Of a stretch of DNA of 64,000 nt, positions 11,570-25,800 are shown piece after piece. The DNA is from Nemania diffusa. Its lineage: Eukaryota; Ascomycota; Sordariomycetes; Xylariales; Xylariaceae. The DNA is taken from the NCBI GenBank assembly GCA_038501195.1, contig JBBPUQ010000001.1, positions 4,898,001-4,962,000 of the forward strand, in the 5' to 3' direction. Numbering within the stretch: the stretch's first letter is position 1; the number at the start of each line of letters is the position of its first letter. The notes below the pieces were generated by a model. It ran no database searches. It was not told the origin of the DNA and saw only the letters and a list, made by a program, of their open reading frames with translations. Both the position numbers and the translations under genes were made by a program.

Positions 11570-14500
11570 ACTATTTTTTTTAAAAAAAATAGCTTATTTA
11601 TAAATTATAAAATTTAAATATATAAGTTTTAATTAAATATTTTTTAATAAAAAAAAAATCGTTTTAAATATTTATTATATTATTAATTGTTAAACTTTTT
11701 TTTTATTAAATTATAATATAGCTTTTTTATAATTAATATTATTAAGTTTTAATAATAATATATTTTAAATATATTTTTTATATATATATATTTTTTTTTT
11801 TTATATAATTAATAAATTATTATTAATATAAAAACTTTTAATAATATTATTTTATACTATTTATAGCTATTAATTTAATTTTAAAAAAAGTTTTATTATA
11901 TTTAAACTATTATTATAAAAATTTTTTAATAATATAAAACTATTTTTAAAATTTTTAATATAATATTATTTATTATTAATGTTTTATTTTTTTTAATTAA
12001 TTTAATATTATAATTTTTAATAATATAATTATATTATATATATTTTTTTTATTTTAAATTTTTTTTTGTTTTTAAATTTAAATATTTTGTTTTTAAAATT
12101 ATTAATTTTTTAACTTATTAATAAATTATTAAAATATTTTTATAAACAATTAATATAATATTAATTTATTAATTATTATAATAATAAAATTTATAATATA
12201 AATATATTATTATTTTTTTTTAATATTTTATATATTTATTATATTATTAAATAATTAAATTTATTTAAAAATTTATTAATAATTTAAAATTGTTATTTTT
12301 TTAATATAAATATATAATTATTTATATTAAAATTAAAATTATAATATTTTTAATTAATTTATTTAATTATATAGTTTTAAATATATTTTAAACATTTTTT
12401 AATAAAATTAATAAATTATATAATTTTTTATATTTTATTTTATATATTTATTTATAATATTTTTTTAATTATTAATAAATTTTTTAATTTTTTTTAAATA
12501 ATATAGTTTTTTTAATTAAAATAAAATAATATAAAAAATTTTATTTTAATTTTATAAAATAATAGTTTTATTAATTTATAAAATAATAAAGTTTATATAT
12601 AATTTATTATAAAAATTTATTTAAATTAATTATTTTAATAATAATTAATATAAAATTAAAATTATTAATTTAAATATTTATTTATAATTTTAATTTATTT
12701 AATAATGTTATAATAATTTATAAATATTAAAATATATTTAATTTTTATAATTTTATATAATTTATTTATAAATATAAATATAAATTAAAGTTTTTTATTA
12801 CATATTATTATAATTAATATTTTAAAAACTTTAAAAAAATTTTTATAATATATTTATATAATATTTTTTATAATTATTTTTATAATATAAAATATAGTTT
12901 ATTTTTTTTTTTATAATTGATTTATTATAATTAATATATTATTAAAACTATATTTATTTTTAAATATTTATTTAAAATTAATAATTAAATATTTTTATAT
13001 ATAATTTAAAATAAAAAATAATATAAATTTATTAAATATTTTATAATATAAAACTTTTATACAATAATATTTTATATAATTAAAAATATATATATTACAA
13101 TTATTTTTAAAATTAAATTATTAATAATATTTTATAAAAAGTTTATATATTTTTGTTTTTTTTAAATATATTATAAATATTTTATTATATATTTTTTAAA
13201 TAAATTAAATATAAAAATATAAAAAATTAAAAACTATAAATTTTTTATTAAAAATAATTAAATTGTTAATTATTTATTATAAGTTATTTTTATTAAAAAT
13301 AATTTTTTTATAATATATTTTTATATTAAAGTTTTTTTTATTTTTTTTAAAATATTTTTATAATTAATTAAAAATTTAACAAAACTTTTATATTTTTTTA
13401 TAATTTTATAATAAATAGTTTAATTTATTTAATTATTTATATAAATATATTATATATTAAATTATTTATTAATTAAAAAATTATTAAATATTTTTACATT
13501 TTTTTTTTTTTTTTTTATATAACAAAGTTTTTATATTTTTTTATTAATATATTAATTAATATATTTTTTTTTTAAAAATAATATATAATATAAAAATTAT
13601 ATTTTATAAATAATTTAATTTATTTTATTTATTATAAATTTAAATATTATTTTTAAAAAAAATATTTTAAAATTTAATAATTAATTATTATTAAAAATAA
13701 TTTAAATTATTTATTAATTAATTTAAGTTTTCTTTTTTAAAAATTAATAATATTATAAATATTTTTTTATTAAAAATTTTATAATTTAATTTAATATTTT
13801 ATAAAGTTTTAAAATAATAAATAATTAAATATTAATTATTATTATATTTTTATAATAATATATTAATTATTATATTATTACAAATATTTATTTTAATTTT
13901 TATAAATAAATTATATTTATAATATTATAATATTAAATAAAATATTAATATTTTTTTTAATTATATAAAAACTTAATTATATTTTTAAATTTATAAAAAA
14001 ACTATGTTTTTTTTAATTAATTATATTATAAAAATAATAATTTTATTATAATTTTTAATAAATTTTTTATAAAAGTTATAAAATTTTAAAAAAAATTATA
14101 TTTTTTTTATAATAATAAAAGCTTTTTAATTTTTTATTATATTTATTTTAACTAAATTAATTTAAATATTATTTATATTAATAATATATTTTAAAAATTT
14201 ACTTTTTATAATATAAAATTTAAATTTTTTTAAATTTATTTAAAACTTTATAATATATAATTATTATAATATTATTTATATATATTTTTTATAATTTTTT
14301 ATATTGTTTAAATAAATAAAAATATTATTTATATATATATTATAAAAATTGTTTAAATAATTAAACAATATATTATTAATATATTTTTAAAATATAATAA
14401 ACTTATTAATTAAATTAAATAAAAATATTTTATATTTAAAAAATTTATAATATATATAAAAAGTTATTAAATTTTTTTATTTAAATTTTATATATATTTA

Positions 14501-17500
14501 ATTAAATATTTATTATATATTTAATTTAATAAATATATTAGTTTTAAATAATTATAATAATATTTTTTTAATTAAAAATAAAAAATATTTTTTTTTTTTA
14601 TTAATTTATTAAGTTTATAATAATTTATATAAAACTTTAATTTTTTATTAAACTTTTTTATAAATAATATAAATAATATATAAAAAATATTGTTAAATTT
14701 ATTAAATTTTTTATATAAATTATTAATTAAATATTTATAAACTATTTTTAATTTATTTAAAAATATTTTATATAAAAAACTATATTAAAAATTATTAAAA
14801 GTTTTATTTTTTATAAATTTAATTTTATAGTTTATTTTTAATTTATAAAATAATAAAATATTAAAATTAATTTTATTAAATATATATAATAAATTATAAT
14901 ATTTTTAAAAAATTATTTATAAAGTTTTTTTTTAAAAAATCTTTTTTTTTTATTAAAAAAATCTTTTTTTTTATTTTTAATAAATTTATTAATTTTATAA
15001 AAAATAATAATTTATATTTATTATATAAAATTATTTTAAAAAACTAATATATTAAAAATAGCTATATTAAAATTAGTTATTTTTATAAATAGTTTAATTT
15101 TATATTATTTTACTTTATTTTTTTATATTTTATAAAGTTTTATATTATTTGTTTTTTATTATAATATAATTTTTCTGTTTTTTTTTTAAACTTTTTTTTT
15201 TTTTATTTTTGCTAAAAAACAAAAGTTATTATTTAAATTATATTATATTTTATTTAAACTTTTTTTAACAAAGTTTAATTATTTAATAATAAAAATTTAA
15301 AATATTATTTAATTTTTTTTAATATTGTTTTATTATTATAAATATTTTTATTTTTTTTTTAATAAATTTTATATTTTATTAATTTATATTAATTTAATAT
15401 TTTAAACTTTTAAGTTATATTTTTATTTAATTTATATTTAAATTTTAATTAAAATATTAATTAAAAAAATAATTAAATAAAAATATTATTTAATATTTAT
15501 AATAATTAAAAAATATATTATATTTTTAAAACTAAAGCTTTTTAATAATAATTTTATAAATTTATAAAAATATTATTATTAAAAGTATATTTTTAAAGTT
15601 TTGTTTTTATATTTATAAAAATATTAATAAAATAGCTTTAATATTTTTTTTTTTTTTATTATAATTAAATATAAGTTATAAATAAAATTAAATAATAAAA
15701 AAAAAGTTTAATGTTTTTATAATTTTTTTAACAAATAATATATTTATATTTATATATATATTTATTTTTATATTTTTAAAAAAAATTTTAATAATTAATA
15801 AAAGTTTATTATTATTTATAATATATATATATAACAAAACTTATTTTTTTAAATATTTATTTATTAAGTTTAGTTTATTATTTATAAAATTATTTTATAA
15901 TATTTCTTTTAAATAAAAGTTTAATTTATTTAAAATTACTTTTTTAATATTTTTATTTTTTTAGTTTTTATTATAATAATATTTTTTAAAACTTTTATTT
16001 TATTATTAAAATTAACAAATATAGCTATAATAGTTTATAAATATACTTTTTTTTTAATATTATTTAAAAAATAATCTTTTAATATATTTTTTTTTTATTA
16101 ATAATTAAAATATTTACTTTTTTTAGTTAGTTTTAATTGTTTAAAACTATTTAAAAAGTTATAACTTTTTATAACTAAAGTTTTATTAATATTATTATTT
16201 ATTTTAATGTTATTATTTTTATTATTTTTAATTTTATTTAAAATATTGTTAATATTATTATAAATATTATATAAAGTTAATTTAATTATATTGTTAAAAA
16301 AAGTTAACTAATTAGTTTTTTATTTAATATTATGTTTTTTATTATTTATATATAGTTAATAAATTAATTAAATATAAAGTTTAATATATTAATTAAATAA
16401 AACATTGTTATTAAAATATATAAAAAAAATATTTAACAGTTTATTAAATAGTTTATTTTTAAAATATTTTTTTTACTTTTTTTTTTTTAATTTAGTTTTT
16501 TTATTTAAATAAATAAAATTTATTTTAAAATTAAAAAAAATAGCAAAAATATAATTATTAAAATTAAAGAACTTTTATTTTAATTTAAATTTTTTGTTTA
16601 TATTAACATTTTTATAACTTTTTTTTAAATAGTTGAAAAAAATTTTAATAATAATTAATTAATTAAAATAACTTTTAATCAAATATAAAAATAAATATTT
16701 AATAACTTTGTTATTAATATAAGTTTTAATATTAATTATTTTTATAGTTTTATTAATAAATTAATTTTTATTAACAATTAATTAACTTTTTATAATATAT
16801 AGCTATATTTTAAACTTAATATTGTTTTTATTTTTGTTATTATAAAAAATAAATATAAATATTTTAATTAATTTATAAAATTTTCTATTTGTTTAAATAA
16901 ATTTTAAAATATTATTTTTATAAAAAAATAAATTAACAATATATTAATTAGTTTTATTTAGCAGTTTTTAAATATAGTTATATTTAATAATAGCTATTTT
17001 TAATTTTTAAAATAAATAATTAATAGTTTATTTAAAATAAAAGTTAAAAATAAACTTTTTTTTATTATTTTCTATTAAATAATTTAATTGTTTTTTTTAT
17101 TAATTGCAATTTTGCTAAACTTTTTAATTTAATTAATAAAAATTTTTATATATTAAATAAATAATATAATTAAATTATATAAATTTTTAGTTTATTATTA
17201 ATATATTATTATTATTAAAAACTTAGCTTTTATTTTTTAAAATAATATATTAAAATATTTAATTAAATTAACAAAAGCTTTTTTATTAATTAATTTATTG
17301 AATTTAAATTAGATTTTTTTATTTAATATAATAATAAAAATAAAAAAAAATATAATTTTATTAAATTTATACAATTTAATAATATATTTTTTTAATAAAT
17401 GATTTATTTTTTAATAAAAGTTTTTTTAATTAAAAATATAACATTTATATATAAAAAAAAAGTTTTAAATTTAGTTATAAAAACTTTTTATTAAAATAGT

Positions 17501-17806
17501 TAAAATAATCGATTTATTGTTATTTTTAGTTTTTATAATAACTAAAATTTTTTAGCTAAATTTTTTAAAATATATTTAAACATTAGTTTTTATATAAAAA
17601 GTTAAAAAAAATTACTTGTTATTTATAATTACAAATAGTTATAATTTATTAAAAATTAAATTAATTTGTTTTTTAATTTATTGTTTAAAAGTAATATATT
17701 TTTTAAATATTAATGTTGTAATAATAACTTATTATAATTTAGTTTTTTTTTAAAAAATATTTAAAAGTAGTTTTTATATTTTATAATTTATAAATAATTT
17801 ATAAAT
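11570..17806. other. Internal region of copy A, no surviving ORF
   Basis: About 6.2 kb in which gag-pol would have lain. All six frames are closed by TAA/TTA. G/C is lowest in 12000-15000 and rises slightly toward the right end (16100-17800), where ATCGAT, AGC and ACT motifs survive. At 14938-14975 two copies of a T-run beginning TCT and separated by ATTAAAAAAA are kept in all three copies. Copy D reads AAGCT at these sites, which shows the ancestral state. I looked for a reverse-transcriptase YxDD relic by eye and found nothing better than chance in this composition. Confidence 0.7.
11571..11592. repeat. Perfect 22-bp palindrome next to the left LTR of copy A
   Basis: CTA, eight T, eight A, TAG: a perfect dyad directly inside the left LTR. 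Copies C (52212 onward) and D (57070 onward) have the same T-run/A-run pair with altered ends, so it is an inherited feature of the family. It lies where a primer-binding site (plus orientation) or polypurine tract (minus orientation) would be expected. Its A/T content makes either reading uncertain. Confidence 0.6.
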
Positions 17807-18039
17807 TATTATATAAAACTTATAAAAAAAGCAAAGTTTTAAATAAATAAAGCTATATTATATAAAAAATCTACAAATAAAAAAAAAAAAAAAAAGTTAA
17901 AGATTTTTTTATATAAAAATTGCTTATATATATATATAAAATAGTTTAAAGCAGGAGTAAATAAGTCATTTATTTAGCTATATAGTAAAGCTATTTATTT
18001 ATTTAAACAATTAATAGTTTTAGCATTAATTAATTTATA
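17807..18039. repeat. Right LTR of copy A, least mutated LTR of its family
   Basis: This is the direct repeat of 11336-11569. It carries G/C at almost all of about 24 sites where the left LTR has A/T, including AAAGCAGGAGTAAATAAGTC and TAGCTATATAGTAAAGCTA. It is the best in-window proxy for the ancestral LTR of this family. Many retained cytosines follow G or A, matching the context bias seen elsewhere. Confidence 0.85.
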
Positions 18040-19145
18040 ATTATAATATTTAATTTATAATATTATTTATAACTATTTATTTAAAAAAAAGCTTTAAAAT
18101 AAAAAATATAGCTAATTTATTTAATTAGTTAATTTTTAATTAATATATTAAGCTAGTAATATTTTTAAATTAAACTAGTTTTTGCTATTTTTTTGCAATT
18201 TTATAACAACTAATTTTAAATTTATATTATTTTAAAATTATAATATAAAATTAACTTAATCGATATTATATTTATTAATATTTAAAAAATAGTAATAATA
18301 AAAAATAAATATTATATAGTTTTTAAAAACTTTATTATATTAATTTAAATATATTATAAAAATTTGAAATTTTTAAAAAAAACAATAAATAAAATTTACT
18401 AAATTAAATCTTTTTAAGTTATAATATATTATTTAAATATTAAATATAAAAAAGTTAAAAATTTTAAAACAAAAATATATAATAAAATATAAATTAAAAT
18501 ATTTACTTAATTAATATATAAATTGTTTAATATATAACTATGTTTAAATTAATATATAATTAATAAATATAAAAAAATAAATATAATAAAAATTTATAAC
18601 AAGTTTGTTTTTTTAATTAAAAAAAGCAATTAAAAACTAGCTAAAAAATAAAATTAATTAAATGTTGCATTATTAAATTTTTAATTTTAAATAATAAATA
18701 ACTATTTAAATATTTAAATATATAATAATAACATTAATAGTAATTTTATAATTATTATAAAAATAAACAATAATAAAATTAATAATAAAACTATAAATTT
18801 TAAAAATAGTAATAAAATAATATAATATTTAAAACATTATATAATTAATAAAACTAAATAAAATAAAAATTAAATTATAAAATTTAAATATAATAAAAAT
18901 ATAAACTTGTATTATTAATAAAGTTAAAAAAGTTTTATTAATAAATAACAAATATTATAATTTTTTAAATATAATAATAATTTTAATTAATAATTAAAAC
19001 TTTATTATTAACTTAATATATTAAACTGCAATTGTTATATATAATTGTAAAAAATACTTTTTAATGTTTTTAATTTATTTTATAAATATAATAAATTTAA
19101 AAAATAAAATAACAAAATTTAATTAAATTAAATCAAAAAAATAAA

Positions 19146-19235
19146 TTTATAATATAAAACAAAAAAGTTAAATTAAATAAAAAATATATATTTATAATAT
19201 AAAACAAAAAAGTTAAATTAAATAAATAATATATA
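19146..19235. repeat. Tandem duplication, 45-bp unit
   Basis: Two adjacent 45-base copies share TTTATAATATAAAACAAAAA followed by AGTTAAATTAAATAAA and differ at very few sites. Because the copies are this similar despite the mutational background, the duplication probably postdates most of the decay. It has no coding potential. Confidence 0.8.
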
Positions 19236-19559
19236 TATATAAATAAAAAAATAAAAAAATAAATAAATAATAAATGTAGTTAAAAATAATTAAATAAAAT
19301 AGTAATAAAAAATAAAATGTAAATTTAATAGAAAAAAAACTTATATTAAATTTAAAAATTTAAAGTTTAATTATATATATAAACTTTATTTAATTTATAG
19401 CTATATATAAATGCTGCGCTATATATAATTAATAAAAAGATTTATTAAAATTTATTTAATAAAATTTATTTTAAAACTATATTATTTTTTATATAAAATA
19501 TAAACTTATTTATTTAAAACATAGTAAAATATATAGTTAATAAAAAAAAAACTAAAAAT

Positions 19560-19705
19560 GAAAGCTGCTTTTGTTTTTTATAATTTATTAAAAGTTTATA
19601 TATAAGTTATATAAGCTATATAAACTATATAAGCTATATAAGCTATATAAACTATGTAACTTATATAATTTATATATATAGCTTTTAAAAACAAAGGCTT
19701 TTTTG
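19560..19705. repeat. Imperfect inverted repeat with a 9-bp tandem core
   Basis: Eight 9-base units with consensus ATAAGCTAT run from 19602 to 19673; variants have TT, AA or AC in the middle, and one starts GTAAC. The flanks are inversely related: AAAAGTTTATATATAA on the left pairs with TTTATATATATAGCTTTT on the right. Outside these, GCTTTTGTTTTT pairs with AAAAACAAAGGC, with an extra 10-11 bases in the left arm. The whole could fold as one long hairpin. It might be a small MITE-like insertion or an amplified cruciform, but no target duplication was established. Confidence 0.65.
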
Positions 19706-22700
19706 CTTTTAACTTTAAAAAGCTTTTAATATTATAATATAAAAAATTTATTAAAATATTTAAAATTAATAAAATAATAACTTTAAAAAAAAAACTTTGT
19801 TTATTTTATATTTTAAAATATATAATATTTATTATATTTTATATAAATAACTTTTTAATTTTATATTATAAAAATTTTAAAAAAAAATTTTAAAAAAATT
19901 ATTTTATATATTAAAAAAGCTTATAAATTTAAAAATTAAAATAATATTATTTAATTTTTAAAAAATAATTATATTAATATATAATAAATATATTAATAAA
20001 ATTATAATATATTATAAATTTAATAATTAATATTAAATTTTTATAATATTATTTTTTATAAAAAAGCTTAAAAAATATTTAAAAAATATAATAAAAATAA
20101 AAATTAAACTAAATTAAAAATTAATTAAATTAATTTTATATATAATAGTATTTTTAAAATTAAATATTATATATATAATAATATATTTTTTAAAATTTTT
20201 AATTAATTTTAATTATATATATTATAAAATTATTTATTAAATAATTTAATATTTATATAAATATATTTTTTTAAAATTATAAAATTTAAATTTTTTTAAT
20301 AATAAAATATATTTTATTTATAAATAATTAAAAAAACTTATTATTTTTTATATAAATATATTATATTATTATTTAAAAATATAATTTTATAAAAAGTTAT
20401 TTATTAAAATATTATATTTATTATATAAAAACAATAGCTTTTAAAACACTATTTTATAATTTTATATTAAAATTAAATAAAATATAAATAATTTATTTAA
20501 ATAATATTTAAATAATAAAGTTAATAATAAATAAAAATAAAAAAATAAATATTAAATTTAAATATATAAATATATAAAATATATAACTATATTAAAAATA
20601 TTTTAAAAAAAGTTTTAAAAAAATATATTTTTTTATTAATAAAATATTTATTAATAAATTAATTAAAAATTTATTATATATTTAATTTAAATATTTTTAA
20701 GTTGTTATTAATTTTAAAAATATAAGTTATATTTATAATATAAGTTTAAAAAATAAATAAAAAAAAGTTTTTAATTATTTTTAAATTTATAATAATTAAA
20801 ATAATTTAAAAAAAAAAAAAAAAAAAAAATTATATTAATTTTTATTTATTATATTTATTATTTTATTTTTTAAACTTTTTTAAAAAATTAACAATATTAA
20901 CTTTTATTTATTAAAAATATTAAAATATATTAAAATAAATTAAACTTAAAAAAAAAATAAATATATATATAATTTAAATAGTTATATTTTTATTATTATT
21001 ATTATTAATGTTAATAATAATAATATTAAAAAAAAAATAAAACAATAAAAGAAAATAATTAAAAAATAAAATAAAAATATAAATATATAAATAATTTAAT
21101 AAAAAATATTAAAAATAAAAATAAATATAAATAATAAAAAAATAATAAAAATAAACTTTTTTTTACTTATTTTAAAAATAACTTAAAATATATTATATAA
21201 ATATAAAAATTTTTATTTTTAAAAATAATTAATTAAAAATTGCTATAACAATTTTAAAAATATTAAAATAAAGTTTATAATTTAAAAAAGTTGAATTTAA
21301 ATTATGATTATTAAATAATAAATAAATAATATTATATATATAAAGTTATATTTTATATTTATTAATATAATATAATAAATATATATAAAAAATATAAAAA
21401 TATTTATAATAATATTAATTATAATTAATTATATTAAAATATATATTATTTTTATATTTTATAAAAACAATGTTTATATAATAATAATAAAAAATTATAT
21501 ATATTTTTTTTTTAAATAAAATATAAATAAAAATATAACTTTAACTTTATATATAAATAAATATTTAATAAACTATAAAATTAAAAAAGTTATATTAAAA
21601 AAAAAATTATAAAAAAATTATTATTATTATTATTAATAATTTTAATAATATAAATAATAAAACAAATAATAATATTTATAATAAAAATATAAAAAACTTT
21701 AATAATAATTAATTAAAATTAAAAATAAAATAAAAAAAATATTTAAATATATTTTTTTTTATTTTTTTTTTAAAAAAAAAACTATAAAAGTTTTCTTTTA
21801 AAAAAAACTAAAAATAATTAAAAAAAATAAAACTATTTTTTAAAAATATTAATATATAATTAATATTTTATAATATAAAACTAAAAAATTATTTAAAATT
21901 TTAATTAATATAAAAATTTTTATAATTAATTTAACATTTTTATAAAATATATATAAATAATAATAATAATATTTATAATTATAAATTAATTTTAAGTTTA
22001 TTTATATAAACAAAAGTTTAAAAATTATAATTTATAAATAAATAAAAAAAAAAAAAAAAAAAATTAATTATTTTATTAATTAATTAAATATATAATAATA
22101 AAATAATTTAAAAAAAAAAAAAAATTTGTTTTATAATTAATATATATTAAAAATAATAAAATATTAAAAATAAATTTATTTTATATATAAAAAAAAAATA
22201 TTTTTGTTATAATTATTAATTTAAATTTATTAAATATATTATATATTTAATTAAATAATAAAATTATAATTAATATATATATATAATTATAATTTTATTA
22301 TTTAATAATTTTATAATTAAAATATAAAAAATATATTACTATAATAATATATTAAAAGAAAAATTATTTTTAGTTTTTTTTTTATAAAAATTAATTATTT
22401 AAAATATATAAAACTATTAAAATTATTTTAAAATATATTTTTATAAAAGTTTTAAAATATAAATTTAAAAAAATTATTAATTTTTTTTTTTAATATATAA
22501 AAAAAAATAATTAAATAATTTAAAATAATTTAATTAAAAAATTTATAATAATATAAATAAATTTAATAAAATAAATTTAAAAAATTAAATTTTAAAATTT
22601 ATTTAAATAAATTTATTTAATAAAAATATTTAAAAAAAAAACTTTTATAAAAAGTTTTTATTATTTATAATATTAATTATTAAAATTATTATTTATTATA

Positions 22701-25037
22701 AATATTTATTATTATAAATAAATAAAAATAATTATAAAATTAAAATTTAAAAATAAAATATAAAACTTAAATTTAATATTTATTAAAAATATATATATAT
22801 ATATAAAGTTTAAAAATTAAAAAACTAAAATAATTAAAATATTTAATAAATTTTATTATAATATATTTTTTAAAATTATTTTAATTAAATTAATTTAATT
22901 TTATTTATTAAATTTAATTATATATTTATATATAATATTTATTTATTTATATAATTTTAAATATATATATTTTATTATAATAAAATATTATTAAAATATA
23001 AAGTTTAATTTTTTAAATTATTTTATTATTTATAATATAAAATATAGTTTTTAATTTTATTATATAATATTAAATATTATATATATAATAAAAATAATAA
23101 ATAATATTTTCAATATTATTTTAATTTTAAAAAATTATATTTTTAAAAATTAAATTTATTTTAATATAATTTTTAATTATAATTTTTTTATAAATAATTA
23201 ATTAAAATTTAAATTATAAATTATAAATTTTTAAAATAATTTTAAAACTAAATTTAAGTTTTATATATTTAAATAAATTTTATAATATTTTAAATTTATT
23301 TTTATTAAGTTTTATTTATTATTTATTTATATTAATAAAACTTTAAAAATAATTATTTATTTTTAATATAATATATTTATTTAAAAATTATTTTTTATTA
23401 ATAAAATTTTTAAATAATAATTAAATAATTTATAATAAAAACTTTTTTTAAAAATTAATATAATTTTAATTTATAATAAAATATATAATTTATTTATATT
23501 TAATTTTATATTTTATTAAAAAAAAAATACTTTAGTTATTAAAAAACTTTTATATAATATTTTTTATAAAAATAATATATTTATATATTTATATTAAAAT
23601 AAAAATAAATCATTTAATATTTTATAAATTATTTATATTAAAGTTTAATTATTATAATAATATTAAAAAAAAGTTTATAATAATATTATTAAAAATAAAA
23701 TAGCTTTTATTTAATTAATTATATTTTTTTTTTTAATTAATTTTATTTTTAAATTAAAAATAAAAAAATTTAAAAGAATTTTAATAATTTTTTAAAATTT
23801 TAAAAATATTTTAATATTAAATTATTATAATTATATTGTTAAATTAAAAATTATTATTTTAATTTATATATTTAATTTTTTATATTTTTTTTATTATATA
23901 TTATATAAAGTTTTTTATTTTTTTTTTTATTTTTTTTTTAAAATGTTTATATTATTACAAAATAATTATTATAATAAAATTAATTTAAATAATAATTTTA
24001 AATAATTTTTTTATTATTTTAATTAATTTAATTAAATATATTAATTATTAATTAATATATTTTTTAATAAATAATATTATATTAAATAATAGTTTAAAGT
24101 TTAATATTTATAAATTAAAGCTATTTTATATAAAACTTTTATTATAATAAATTTTATATAATTTTTAATAAAACTTTTTAATAAAAGTAATAAAATTTTT
24201 TTTATTTTTATATTTATAAATTTATTATAAAATTAATATAAAAAAAAATATTATATAAAATATAGTTATTTATTTATAATTATTATTTTTTATAATTTAT
24301 ATTAAAGTTTTATAATTTAAATTATTTTTAAATTTAATATAAAAAAATATATTTAAAATATTTATAAATTTTATTATTTTAACTTAGTTAAAAATATTAA
24401 AATATATATAAACTTTAATTTAAATTATTTTTTTATTTTAAAATTTATATTTATATTTTTTTTATATTTTTATTAATTATTAATTTATTTAAATAAATTA
24501 TAATTTAATTTAATTATATATTAAATAATATATTAATATTTATATAATTTTACTTTTATTTTAATTTATATTAATTAAATCTTTATAAATGTTAAATTTT
24601 TTTTTAAATATAATTTAATATATAATAATTTATTTTATATTAATATTTTTATTAATTTTATAAAAAAAGTTAAAATTTGCAATATTAAAAACTATAAAAT
24701 ATTAAATAATATATTTAAATTATTAATAAAATTTAATAAAATAATAATAAAGCTAATAAATAAAAAAAAACTAAAATAAAAATAGTTAATTTTATATATT
24801 TAAATAATTCATTATATAATATTATTAATATATTTATTATAATTATAATAATATTTAATATAAAAAAGTTTTTAATTTATAATTTTATATTACAAAAATA
24901 ATAAAAAAAGTTAATTTAATTAATTTAATTTATATTTATTATTATAAATTATAAAAAAAAATAATAAAACAATTAAAAAAATTATATATTTATTTAATTA
25001 ATAAAATTTTATTATTAAAATATTAAAAGTTTAATTT

Positions 25038-25039
<2 letters not shown>

Positions 25040-25072
<33 letters not shown>

Positions 25073-25300
25073 TTTATTATTTTTATATTTGTTTTATTTT
25101 TATTTTTTTTTCTTTATTTTTTTTTTCTTTTTATATTTATATTTTTATTGCTTTTATTTTTTTACTGCTTTTATTTTTTTGTTGTATTTATATTTTTATG
25201 TTTTTTTTATATTTATGTTTTTTTTTTTATTGTTTTTATTTTTTTTTATATTTATGTTTTTTTTGCTTTTATTTTTTATTGCTTTATTTTTTTTTTAAAA
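25040..25300. repeat. T30 run followed by a 230-bp pyrimidine-biased tract
   Basis: An uninterrupted run of 30 T (25040-25069) is followed by a stretch of T broken by single A, C and G, with a recurring TATATTTATG motif (25208 and 25247, 39 bases apart). Few stops fall in one frame, giving an apparent 69-residue frame at 25089-25298. It is almost all Phe, Leu and Tyr, begins at TTG, and has no neighbours or signals, so I do not call it a gene. A T-run at one end could be the tail of a minus-strand non-LTR element, or simple slippage. Confidence 0.75.
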
Positions 25301-25800
25301 AATGGTTTATTTTAAGTTTAAAAAAAAGCTATAAAGAAAAACTATATAAAAAACCAAAAGTTAAAAATTAACAATAATATAATAAATAATAATATTATTT
25401 TTAAAAATTTTAAACTATATATAAAAAAAAACTATATTTGCTAGTTTTAAAATTAAAATAATTTATAAGTTTTTTTAATTATAATTTTTATTTATTTTTT
25501 TATAAAGTTTAATATTATTAAATATAAACTATATATAATAAAGTTTTTTTAAAACTTTAAAAATTATATTTAATATTTAAAAATAATATTAAAAGCTAAA
25601 AAAAAACTAAATAAACTTTTTATTAAAAGTAAATTTAAAATTTATTAAAAAAACTTTATTGTTAAATATTAAAAAAAAAAAGCAATATATTTAATAATTA
25701 TATTATAATAATTATAAAAGTTTATAATTTATTTAATATTAATTATTAATTTTTAATATAAACATTAACTTGTTTATTATATAGTTTATATTATTTTAAA

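Larger units (their letters stand above)
11336..18039. mobile_element. Copy A: complete LTR retrotransposon of a second family (6.7 kb)
   Basis: Direct terminal repeats of 234 and 233 bp (11336-11569 and 17807-18039) enclose about 6.2 kb. The interior is repeated from the left end in copy C (to the equivalent of about 16217) and in copy D (to about 17640). Length and layout are those of a Gypsy/Copia-type element. No coding frame remains. The plus strand of the interior is T-rich. Because transitions keep purine/pyrimidine identity, and retroelement sense strands tend to be purine-rich, the element may have been transcribed on the minus strand; this is inference only. LTR ends are placed to within about 5 bp, and no convincing target duplication was found. 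Confidence 0.87.
18040..25039. other. Gene-free AT-rich DNA right of copy A
   Basis: Seven kilobases without an open frame or RNA gene. The plus strand is markedly A-rich through about 18.5-22.8 kb (for example 44 A to 16 T at 21061-21120) and becomes mixed or T-rich after that. It includes the 45-bp duplication at 19146-19235, the 9-bp array in an inverted repeat at 19560-19705, and A-runs at 20808-20829 and 22046-22064. I saw no LTR pair and no match to either element family. Confidence 0.7.

Noticed and set aside
11571..11592. Intrinsic-terminator-like palindrome with a T-run
   Set aside because: The context is a eukaryotic retroelement; the dyad is pure A/T at its core and has no GC stem, so a bacterial terminator reading is not justified.
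11331..18044. Target-site duplication for copy A (ATAAT before, ATTAT after)
   Set aside because: The two 5-mers differ by a transversion and the LTR ends are uncertain by a few bases, so the match is not better than chance here.
25089..25298. 69-residue open frame, almost all Phe, Leu and Tyr
   Set aside because: It begins at TTG, lies wholly in a T-rich low-complexity tract after T30, has no complex sequence and no neighbours. Any T-rich tract lacks stops in this way.
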